Shown: positions 15,880 through 22,216 of the stretch, piece after piece
How positions within the stretch are numbered: position 1 is the stretch's first letter
How the letters are laid out: each line of letters starts with the position of its first letter
DNA from: Pseudopedobacter sp043763845
GTDB lineage: Bacteria; Bacteroidota; Bacteroidia; Sphingobacteriales; Sphingobacteriaceae
Direction of reading: 5' to 3'
Length of the DNA: 25,991 bases
Assembly (NCBI GenBank): GCA_043763845.1
Contig: JAYULE010000203.1
Coordinates: 1-25,991 of the forward strand
Notes under the pieces: generated by a model
Told to the model about the DNA's origin: nothing
Seen by the model: the letters and a program-made list of their open reading frames with translations, nothing else
The model's database searches: none
Translations under genes and position numbers: made by a program

Positions 15880-15910
15880 TAAAACTAATACTTAATTATA
15901 AGTTTAACAA
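15880..15910 (-). promoter_or_regulatory. Promoter of the small gene-vapD pair
   Basis: On the minus strand TTG (15910-15908), a 20-base spacer, then TAGTTTTA (15887-15880), a 7-of-8 match to TAnnTTTG. It lies 19 bases before the ATG at 15861. Spacing and position fit the Bacteroidota sigma factor consensus well. Confidence 0.6.
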
Positions 15911-15955
15911 GCAAAAATTACGCTTTTACCACAATTTTGTAACTTCTATTGCCGT

Positions 15956-16006
15956 GGTTGGCGGCACACCAAACGCAAATTGTTAGTGTTTGGTGTGCCA
16001 CCAACC
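15956..16006. repeat. Long hairpin with 19-bp arms
   Basis: The left arm at 15956-15974 (GGTTGGCGGCACACCAAAC) pairs with the right arm at 15988-16006. Eighteen of 19 positions match and the other can form a G-U pair in RNA. The loop is 13 bases. GC content is well above the surroundings. The GGTTGG/CCAACC arm ends recur in the loop stem of the next repeat and in the inverted pair at 14811-14926. Confidence 0.75.
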
Positions 16007-16038
16007 AAGGGTAAAAAGTTATATTTTTAGTAAGTTTT

Positions 16039-16141
16039 TTTTGCGTTAACGATGGAAGCGGCATCCTTTTTATTTATTTTGGTTGGCCTAAGCCAACCAA
16101 AATAAATAAAAAGATATAGCGGACAGCGTGTTAAAACGCCC
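16039..16141 (-). repeat. Structured Bacteroidota intergenic repeat, copy B
   Basis: Read on the minus strand it has the same block order as the copy at 13205-13342: GGGCGTT (16141-16135), GTCCGCTATATCTTTTT, a hairpin, AAAAAGGATGCCGCTTCCAT, and TAACGCAAAA (16048-16039). The hairpin is a perfect 22-bp stem, 16066-16087 with 16092-16113, and loop CTAA. Its inner part is GGTTGGC/GCCAACC. The flanks are shared with copy A but the hairpin sequence is entirely different, so structure rather than sequence is kept there. It begins 42 bases past the ferredoxin stop codon and could act as terminator for that operon. Confidence 0.75.
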
Positions 16142-16182
16142 GAACCACTATCTTAAAATAAATGCAGTTTTAAAAACTCTCC

Positions 16183-16503
16183 CTACTGCAACGCACCTCT
16201 TATTTTAATGGTAATATCGGCTAAATTTTCGTTTACTTTTAACTGGCAAGCCAAACGGCTATCGCTAGCAGCATCTGGTAATGTATCTAGCATATCTAAC
16301 TCAGCATCTTGGGCATCGGGCAAATTATCAAAACCTTCTAAAACCTGTACATGGCAAGTTGCACAAAGGGCAAGGCCTCCACAAGTTGCTAAAACATCGT
16401 ACTCGTAAGCCTTTAAAACCTCCATTAAATTAAGGTTAATATCGGTGGGTACTTCTATAACGGCACTACTATCGTCTCTATCTATTACTGTGATATTAAT
16501 CAT
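16183..16503 (-). CDS. [2Fe-2S] ferredoxin, adrenodoxin type
   Basis: A 106-residue electron carrier. The cluster ligands are in ATCGGLALCATC (Cys-x5-Cys-x2-Cys, about residues 40-49) and RLACQL (fourth Cys, about 84), the pattern of Isc-type or adrenodoxin-type ferredoxins. The stretch between (DAQDAELDMLDTLPDA) is the acidic partner-binding helix typical of the family. It lies two bases after the ferredoxin reductase gene, so that enzyme is the probable electron source. With HscA nearby the pair may serve Fe-S cluster assembly, as Fdx does in the E. coli isc operon. This role is inferred. Confidence 0.93.
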   Translation of the reverse strand: MINITVIDRDDSSAVIEVPTDINLNLMEVLKAYEYDVLATCGGLALCATCHVQVLEGFDNLPDAQDAELDMLDTLPDAASDSRLACQLKVNENLADITIKIRGALQ

Positions 16504-16505
16504 AT

Positions 16506-17519
16506 TTAAAAGCTATTAACGCCGTAAACGGTTGTGTATTTAAAAGATAGTTTTTGGTCGGGATAAACATATTTAAAAGCGCTATGGCACATTAAAGCCG
16601 CTTCGTGGAAACCGCACAATATTAATTTTAATTTATTAGTGTACGTATTAATATCGCCTATGGCGTAAATACGTTCAACGTTGGTACTGTAATCTTCTGT
16701 GTTTACAGCTATGGCCGATTTTTCGATATTTAAACCCCATTCGCCAATTGGTCCTAATTTTGGACTTAAACCAAACAACGGAATTAGGTAATCGGTTTCC
16801 ATTGTGTTTTCTTCTTTAGCTTTATTTAAAAAGGTAATTTCTTTTAAATGCCCATTGCCATTAATTTTGGTAAGATGTGATGACAACACCAAATTTATAA
16901 CTCCAGCTTCGGCAAGTTTAAATACTTTTTCGGCCGAATCGGGTGCACCTCTAAATGTATCGCCACGGTGAACTAAGGTTACTTTTTTGGCAACATCGGC
17001 TAAAAAAATAGTCCAATCTAATGCCGAATCTCCGCCGCCAGCTAAAACTACATTTTTATCTCGGTAAAGTTCTGGGTCTTTAACCATATAGCTAACGCCC
17101 TTACCTTCAAATATTTCTAAATTTTCAATATCTGGTTTACGAGGCTCAAAACAGCCTAATCCGCCAGCAATGGCAACTACCTGGCAATGTATGCGTGTAC
17201 CATCGGTAGTGGTAACGGTGTAACTGCCATCGTCTTTTTTCTCTAAACCTTCAACCCGTTCGCCTAAGGTAAAGCCAGGTTCGAAAGGTTTTATTTGCTC
17301 CATTAAATTATCAACCAATTCTTGTGCTTGTATGGTAGGGTAGCCCGGTATATCGTAAATAGGTTTACGTGGGTAAATTTCAGATAATTGACCGCCAACT
17401 TGCGGTAAAGCATCAACTAAATGGCAGCGCATTTTTAATAAACCGGCTTCAAAAACGGTAAATAAACCAACTGGACCCGCTCCTATAATACAAATGTCGG
17501 TGTGAATTTGGGTGTTCAT
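16506..17519 (-). CDS. Ferredoxin-NAD(P)H reductase, thioredoxin-reductase-like type
   Basis: A 337-residue flavoprotein. ICIIGAGPVGLFTVFEAG (about 9-27) binds FAD, with LPQVGGQLSEIYP just after. NVVLAGGGDSALDWTIFL (about 160-178) binds NAD(P)H, and IYAIGDINTY (about 287-296) contacts FAD. It lacks the CxxC pair of thioredoxin reductase and ends FKYTTVYGVNSF, as in the YumC-type FNR group. The frame extends 25 codons upstream, but the ATG at 17519 begins the conserved region (MNTQIHTD) and overlaps the MarR stop codon as ATGA, a coupled start. It probably passes electrons from NAD(P)H to the ferredoxin encoded next. Confidence 0.93.
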   Translation of the reverse strand: MNTQIHTDICIIGAGPVGLFTVFEAGLLKMRCHLVDALPQVGGQLSEIYPRKPIYDIPGYPTIQAQELVDNLMEQIKPFEPGFTLGERVEGLEKKDDGSYTVTTTDGTRIHCQVVAIAGGLGCFEPRKPDIENLEIFEGKGVSYMVKDPELYRDKNVVLAGGGDSALDWTIFLADVAKKVTLVHRGDTFRGAPDSAEKVFKLAEAGVINLVLSSHLTKINGNGHLKEITFLNKAKEENTMETDYLIPLFGLSPKLGPIGEWGLNIEKSAIAVNTEDYSTNVERIYAIGDINTYTNKLKLILCGFHEAALMCHSAFKYVYPDQKLSFKYTTVYGVNSF

Positions 17520-17950
17520 ATTTCTAAAGTTTGGTATATGGTGTCTAATATTCTTTTTAAATCGTTGTAATCTTTTTCGCTTAAGTTTTCCCAAGCTTTC
17601 ATTCTAATAGTAGCAACTAAGGGCGTTAATTGTTTTACAGTTTGTTGCCCATCGGGTGTAAGTGTAATTAAAAAACTTCGCCTATCTGTAGGGTGTTGTT
17701 TGCGCTCGGTTAAATTTTTTTTGCAAAGTAAATCAATTATTCGGGTAATTGTGGGGTGATCTTTGCCTGTAAGTTCGGCTAAATCGCTTTGGTTTTTAAC
17801 ATTATTAATATCTAAATGTTTTAAAATGTGCCACTGGTCAACAGTTATATCAAAATTATTTTCTTTAAAACACTGGGTAGCATATTGTTTAATACGACGT
17901 GAGGTACGATCGAGCAGATAGGAGTAGGTACCAAATTTTTCGCTTGTCAT
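17516..17950 (-). CDS. MarR-family transcriptional regulator
   Basis: A 144-residue winged-helix repressor. TVDQWHILKHLDINN, QSDLAELTGKDHPTITRIID (recognition helix) and ERKQHPTDRRSFLITLTPDG (wing with the conserved D-x-R-S/R motif) span residues about 35-105, with dimer helices at both ends. No Cys pair for thiol sensing is seen apart from Cys near residues 27 and 78. First gene of a three-gene unit with the ferredoxin reductase and ferredoxin (4-base overlap ATGA, then 2-base gap), so it likely controls these genes and itself. An exact TATATTTG box lies 18 bases upstream of the ATG. Confidence 0.93.
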   Translation of the reverse strand: MTSEKFGTYSYLLDRTSRRIKQYATQCFKENNFDITVDQWHILKHLDINNVKNQSDLAELTGKDHPTITRIIDLLCKKNLTERKQHPTDRRSFLITLTPDGQQTVKQLTPLVATIRMKAWENLSEKDYNDLKRILDTIYQTLEI

Positions 17951-17967
17951 AATAATAATTAGTGCAA

Positions 17968-17975
17968 CAAATATA
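17968..17975 (-). promoter_or_regulatory. -7 promoter box of the marR-fnr-fdx unit
   Basis: TATATTTG on the minus strand is an exact TAnnTTTG match, 18 bases before the marR ATG at 17950. No TTG is seen at the -33 distance, where the AT-rich edge of the inverted repeat at 17991-18049 lies. Confidence 0.5.
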
Positions 17976-17990
17976 AAATTATTTATTTAA

Positions 17991-18049
17991 TTCCCCTAAC
18001 CTCCGAAGGGGGAATTATGTGCAAATTATCCCTTTGGGGTTAGGGGGAA
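17991..18049. repeat. Imperfect inverted repeat overlapping the hscA stop codon
   Basis: The left arm at 17991-18016 begins TTCCCCTAACC and contains GAAGGGGGAATT. The right arm at 18023-18049 is its imperfect complement, ending GGTTAGGGGGAA. About 26 bases pair with few mismatches around a 6-base centre. Elements of this CCCCTAACC / AAGGGG type are, from memory, widespread in Bacteroidota intergenic DNA. It holds the last codons of hscA and lies next to the marR promoter. It may serve as terminator of hscA. Confidence 0.65.
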
Positions 18050-19920
18050 ATACTTTTCCCTTTCATTGCTGTTGCTATTGCGGTATCCATTACTCTTTCG
18101 GCAAAAGGGCGGGTATAATTGTTTAGGATTTCGATTTTATTTAATATTTCGTCTTTTGCGTTTGTGTTAGCCACGAGTTTTAAATCGGCAATGTAAATTT
18201 GGGTTTGTGCAATCTCTGGCGGGCTAAGTAAGGTTTGGTGTTTTTGTATAAAGCGTTCGCAAGTATAAATCATTTGTTGTGCTTCGGTTTGGGCTTCAAT
18301 TACCATACGTTGTTCAACATCTGCCTTAGCGTGTGTTACAGAATCTAACAACATGCGTTCAACTTCCTCGTCTTGTAATCCGTAAACTGGCTTAACATCA
18401 ACCTGTTGTTTTACACCCGACCGTAGCTCAATAGCTTGTACAGTTAAAATACCATCGGCGTTAAGCAAAAAATTAATATCTATTTTAGGGAAACCAGCGG
18501 GCATTGCTGGTATGCCTTTTAAATCAAATTCGGCAAGTTTGCGGTTTTCTTTAACCAAATCTCGTTCGCCTTGGTAAACCGCAATTTTAAGGTTTACTTG
18601 CCCATCTACCGATGTGGTATATTGCCTGCCCGCCTTTGTAGGCACTTTGTTGTTGCGTGGAATAATTACATCCATTAAGCCTCCCATAGTTTCAATACCA
18701 AGCGAAAGTGGCGTAACATCTAACAACAAAATATCTTTACGATTGCCCGATAAAACATCGGCTTGTATGGCAGCACCAAGGGCAACTACTTCGTCGGGGT
18801 TTATGGTATCGTTTACTTCTTTACCAAAAAAACTGGCCACTTTTTGTTTTACCAATGGGGTGCGGGTGCTACCGCCCACCATTATTACTTCGTTAATATC
18901 GGCTACAGCCAAACCAGCATCGGTTAAAGCATTTTGGCATGCTAAAATGGTTTGGGCAACTTTGGGTGATATTAGGTTTTCGAATGTTTGTTTATCAATT
19001 GTGCAAAAAATATCTCCTACTTTTTGGTTAAATAAATTTTGTGTTGATAATGCAATTTTTGCTTCTTCGGCTTTAAGCCTTAAAGTTTGTGTTAATTCTT
19101 TATTATTGATTAATTGTTGTTTATCTAGTTTATTTGAAGTTATCCAATAATCTATAATAGCGTGGTCAAAATCATCGCCACCTAAAAAGGTATCGCCATT
19201 GGTGGCTAAAACTTCAAAAATACCATTGTTTATTTTTAGTATCGATACATCGAAAGTGCCGCCACCTAAGTCGTAAACGGCAATGGTTTTACCTTCATCG
19301 CCGTGGGTTAAATCGTCGGGTTTTAAGCCCAAACCGTAGGCTAATGCGGCAGCGGTAGGTTCGTTAACTATGCGTAAAACATCTAAACCGGCTAGTTTAC
19401 CAGCATCACGTGTGGCTTGGCGTTGGCTATCGTTAAAGTAAGCAGGTACGGTAATAACAGCTTTTTTTACGGGGGTTTTTAAGGCGTGTTCGGCTCGGTT
19501 TTTAAGTTCGGTAAGTATCAATGCCGATAAATCTATAGGCGAATAAAAAGTTTCTCCTACCTTAATTTTTACTAAACTTTCATCGTTACCATCATCAATA
19601 ATTTTGTATCCAAAAAAATCTTTATGTTTGGCTACATCTTGGTAAGATCTTCCCAGCAAACGTTTAACCGAAAAAATAGTATTTTGCGGTTGGGTAATTA
19701 AAAACTCTTTAGCATCGTTACCAATAATAGTTTCGTTATTTTCATTAAAATGGATAATAGACGGCACTAAAACGCCTTTGCCTAAATCGTTTATAACCTG
19801 TGGTTGGTTTTGCGGGTTAATAAATGCTACCAGCGAATTTGTAGTACCTAAATCGATACCTACAATAATTTCGGGTTTTTGAATGGAACCTGTAGCTAGG
19901 TTTATTGATATTTTTGCCAT
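18040..19920 (-). CDS. hscA: Fe-S assembly Hsp70 chaperone HscA
   Basis: A 626-residue Hsp70 ATPase. The N-terminus MAKISINLATGSIQKPEIIV then GIDLGTTNSLVAFI is typical of HscA, whereas DnaK starts directly at the GIDLGTT motif. Further Hsp70 blocks: TVPAYFNDSQRQATRDAGKL, IVNEPTAAALAYGLG, AVYDLGGGTFDVSIL, VIMVGGSTRTPLV, then the substrate-binding domain LLLDVTPLSLGIETMGGLMD. HscA with HscB helps transfer clusters from the IscU scaffold; no hscB is present in this window. The frame extends 12 codons up, but the ATG at 19920 gives the conserved start. The last residues SISP and stop codon lie in an inverted repeat (17991-18049). The MarR-FNR-ferredoxin unit follows 89 bases downstream. A TACATTTG box precedes it. 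Confidence 0.92.
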   Translation of the reverse strand: MAKISINLATGSIQKPEIIVGIDLGTTNSLVAFINPQNQPQVINDLGKGVLVPSIIHFNENNETIIGNDAKEFLITQPQNTIFSVKRLLGRSYQDVAKHKDFFGYKIIDDGNDESLVKIKVGETFYSPIDLSALILTELKNRAEHALKTPVKKAVITVPAYFNDSQRQATRDAGKLAGLDVLRIVNEPTAAALAYGLGLKPDDLTHGDEGKTIAVYDLGGGTFDVSILKINNGIFEVLATNGDTFLGGDDFDHAIIDYWITSNKLDKQQLINNKELTQTLRLKAEEAKIALSTQNLFNQKVGDIFCTIDKQTFENLISPKVAQTILACQNALTDAGLAVADINEVIMVGGSTRTPLVKQKVASFFGKEVNDTINPDEVVALGAAIQADVLSGNRKDILLLDVTPLSLGIETMGGLMDVIIPRNNKVPTKAGRQYTTSVDGQVNLKIAVYQGERDLVKENRKLAEFDLKGIPAMPAGFPKIDINFLLNADGILTVQAIELRSGVKQQVDVKPVYGLQDEEVERMLLDSVTHAKADVEQRMVIEAQTEAQQMIYTCERFIQKHQTLLSPPEIAQTQIYIADLKLVANTNAKDEILNKIEILNNYTRPFAERVMDTAIATAMKGKSISP

Positions 19921-19934
19921 AATTTTTAACAATG

Positions 19935-19942
19935 CAAATGTA
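19935..19942 (-). promoter_or_regulatory. -7 promoter box of hscA
   Basis: TACATTTG on the minus strand is an exact TAnnTTTG match, 15 bases upstream of the hscA ATG at 19920. No clear TTG element at the -33 distance. Confidence 0.5.
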
Positions 19943-20056
19943 ACAGTTTTGTACAATGCTGTGTTAGGTTATTGTAATTTAAGGATATTTATACTATAAT
20001 TATACCTTTAAATACGGTTTACACATAAAATGCCGTTAGGTTTTTAAAATTTAAAA

Positions 20057-20962
20057 ATGATAAAAAAAAATTTATTGCTTTTGTTAATGTTGTCTGCTTT
20101 CTTTATAAAAGCTCAAGAAACTGATAATAAATCCTTTAAAGTTTACGAAGATTCGTTAAAAGTTTTGGGTAAAACCATTACTAACGATACTTTAGAGCAA
20201 AACAGAGTAATGGCTAACTACAGTTTGATAAAAACTTTAGTAAACTCGTTAAAGCAAAAAAAATCGTTTGATTATCCTTTCGATTCGCTTTCAAATTCTA
20301 TATCTATCTTAAAATCAGAAGATAATAAATTTCGTATTTTTTCGTGGTTTATGATGAGCGACGATGGTACTTTTAGGTTTTACGGTGCTTTGCAAATGAA
20401 TAACCCTAAAAACTTAGAGCTTTATCCGTTTACAGACAGTTTTGCCCGTATGGAAACCCCAGAAGATTCTACCTTAAACCCTAAGAAATGGTTTGGTGCA
20501 GTTTATTATAAATTAATATCTGTAAATGCCCAAAATAAACAGGTGCCTTATTATACTTTACTAGGTTGGAAAGGCAGTAACCGACAATCATCCAAAAAAG
20601 TAATTGATGTTTTATGGTTTGATAACGGCAAACCTGTGTTTGGGTTACCCGTTTTTGAAGGTATTAAAAAAGAAGACAAAGCGAAAAAAAGAGTTGTATT
20701 TAGCTATACAAGTGAGGTATCGTTGCTTTTAAAATACGAAAAGGAGAAAGGTTTGATAGTTTTTGATCATTTAGCACCATCAAACGATAAAGTTAAAAAT
20801 ATGCCTGGTCTTTGGGGTCCCGATTTAAGCTACGATGCTTATAAATTTAAAAACGGTAGATGGATTTTACAAGAAAATGTAAATTTAAAAAATATTCCAA
20901 ACGCCAGTGATCAGGATTTGATAATCCCTAACGAAGCAGGAGTTATGCAAAATGGTGAGTAA
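20057..20962 (+). CDS. Secreted or periplasmic protein of unknown function
   Basis: A 301-residue protein. The N-terminus MIKKNLLLLLMLSAFFIKAQ is a type I signal peptide with probable cleavage after about residue 19, as AQ ends are common in this phylum, and there is no lipobox Cys. The mature part has several aromatic-rich stretches, FRIFSWFMMSDDGTFRFYGA, YYTLLGWKGSNRQ and WFDNGKPVFGLPVF, and ends with a beta-rich region (LWGPDLSYDAYKFKNGRWIL). I recall similar full-length proteins in related genomes but no named domain. It is divergent from hscA across 136 bases, and TACCTTTA near 20003 is close to a -7 box. Confidence 0.75.
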   Translation: MIKKNLLLLLMLSAFFIKAQETDNKSFKVYEDSLKVLGKTITNDTLEQNRVMANYSLIKTLVNSLKQKKSFDYPFDSLSNSISILKSEDNKFRIFSWFMMSDDGTFRFYGALQMNNPKNLELYPFTDSFARMETPEDSTLNPKKWFGAVYYKLISVNAQNKQVPYYTLLGWKGSNRQSSKKVIDVLWFDNGKPVFGLPVFEGIKKEDKAKKRVVFSYTSEVSLLLKYEKEKGLIVFDHLAPSNDKVKNMPGLWGPDLSYDAYKFKNGRWILQENVNLKNIPNASDQDLIIPNEAGVMQNGE

Positions 20963-21021
20963 ATGTTGAACTTGTTTATTGGATTTTAGATTTTATTAAT
21001 TTGATTTTAACTTAAAAAATT

Positions 21022-22197
21022 ATGGCAGATATTAACGAACTGATTTTACTAATAGGCGAAACGCAACAGTATTTTAAACAGCAGGTACAAAAACAAGTAG
21101 ATACTGCATTAACTTTGCGTAATTGGTTTTTTGGTTTTTATATTACTGAGTACGAACTTAACGGAGCCGACAGAGCCGAGTATGGTGCAAAGCTATATAA
21201 AGAGGTTGCTAAACAATTAGAAAAGCAGGGATTTAAACAAATTAGAGAGCGGCATTTATACCTATGTAAGGACTTCTATTTTAAGTATCCAAACATTTTG
21301 CGGTCAGCGACCGCAAAATTGTATATATCTAATTTTGAGCGTATTGGGATTTTGCGGTCAGCGACCGCAAAATTCATAGAGGCCGAAATTAACCCGCTTG
21401 TAAAATCGAATTTACCCACAATTGAAGTATTAAATATTATTAAAATAAAACCAGAAATAGACGTAGATAAATTAATTAATCAGCTTAGTTTTACGCATAT
21501 TATTGAGTTTTTAAAAGCAGATACACCGTTAAAGCGTAGCTTTTATGAGGTAGAAGCGTTAAAAAACTGTTGGTCGGTACGAGAGTTGCAAAGAGCCATG
21601 AATAGTATGCTTTTTGAGCGAACTGGCCTAAGTACTAACAAACAAGCTGTTTTAAATAAACATATTAACCAAGAACGATTATTGCCCGAAGATGTGTTTC
21701 GTAACCCACATATTTTAGAGTTTTTGGGTTTGCAAGAAAGGCCAGAATATTCTGAAAACGATTTAGAACAAGCAATTATCAACCATTTGCATATATTTTT
21801 GTTAGAAATGGGACGGGGATTTTGTTTTGAAGCTCGCCAAAAACGGATTACTTTTGACAATACACATTACCGTATAGATTTGGTGTTTTATAACCGAATA
21901 TTAAGATGCAACGTATTGGTTGATTTAAAATTGGGAGAGTTTTCGCATGCGGATGCTGGGCAAATGAACCTATATTTAAACTATTATAAAGAAAACGAAA
22001 CCAACGAGGGTGATAACCCACCAATAGGTATTATACTTTGCGCTAATAAAAACGAGAATTTGGTTAAATACAGCACAGCAGGATTATCCCAACAAGTTTT
22101 TGTAAGTAAGTATATGATTAATTTGCCCAAAGAAGAAGATTTGAAAAAAATAATTGAAGAAGAGCAAGAAAAAATTAATAGAAATAAAAAAGAATAA
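21022..22197 (+). CDS. YhcG/DUF1016-type PD-(D/E)XK nuclease
   Basis: A 391-residue protein with an N-terminal DUF1016 helical domain (about 5-200: LRNWFFGFYITEYELNGADR, ERHLYLCKDFYFKYP) and a C-terminal YhcG nuclease domain (about 220-375). The active-site pattern is visible as YRIDLVFYN (Asp) then NVLVDLKLGEFSHADAGQMN (D-x-K). The family is usually found near restriction systems or mobile DNA; no partner gene is seen here, and function is inferred. Oddly, the coding sequence contains the same 25-bp palindrome twice (21295-21319, 21349-21373), encoding ILRSATAK at two positions 18 codons apart. The transporter gene begins 19 bases downstream on the same strand. Confidence 0.87.
   Translation: MADINELILLIGETQQYFKQQVQKQVDTALTLRNWFFGFYITEYELNGADRAEYGAKLYKEVAKQLEKQGFKQIRERHLYLCKDFYFKYPNILRSATAKLYISNFERIGILRSATAKFIEAEINPLVKSNLPTIEVLNIIKIKPEIDVDKLINQLSFTHIIEFLKADTPLKRSFYEVEALKNCWSVRELQRAMNSMLFERTGLSTNKQAVLNKHINQERLLPEDVFRNPHILEFLGLQERPEYSENDLEQAIINHLHIFLLEMGRGFCFEARQKRITFDNTHYRIDLVFYNRILRCNVLVDLKLGEFSHADAGQMNLYLNYYKENETNEGDNPPIGIILCANKNENLVKYSTAGLSQQVFVSKYMINLPKEEDLKKIIEEEQEKINRNKKE
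21295..21319 (+). repeat. Intragenic palindrome, copy 1
   Basis: ATTTTGCGGTC, AGC, then GACCGCAAAAT: an 11-bp perfect stem with 3-base loop, lying inside the YhcG-like gene in frame and giving residues ILRSATAK. Confidence 0.9.
21349..21373 (+). repeat. Intragenic palindrome, copy 2
   Basis: Identical over all 25 bases to copy 1, starting 54 bases later (18 codons, so the same frame). The DNA between the copies and after copy 2 differs, so this is duplication of the palindrome rather than of a longer tandem unit. Confidence 0.9.
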
Positions 22198-22216
22198 TTT
22201 TAACCAAAAATAAAAT

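Larger units (their letters stand above)
15862..16182. other. Palindrome-dense gap between fdx and the vapD pair
   Basis: No gene. In 321 bases it holds the promoter at 15880-15910, a near-perfect 19-bp hairpin (15956-16006) and a structured repeat with a perfect 22-bp stem (16039-16141). The hairpins stand after the ferredoxin gene on the minus strand and may also end its transcript before the vapD pair. Confidence 0.6.

Noticed and set aside
18040..19920. Annotation of this Hsp70 as DnaK
   Set aside because: The N-terminal extension ISINLATGSIQKPE, the length of 626 and the ferredoxin neighbour fit HscA better.
21295..21373. CRISPR-like repeat pair
   Set aside because: Only two copies, inside an intact coding frame, with no cas genes; an in-frame palindrome is the simpler reading.
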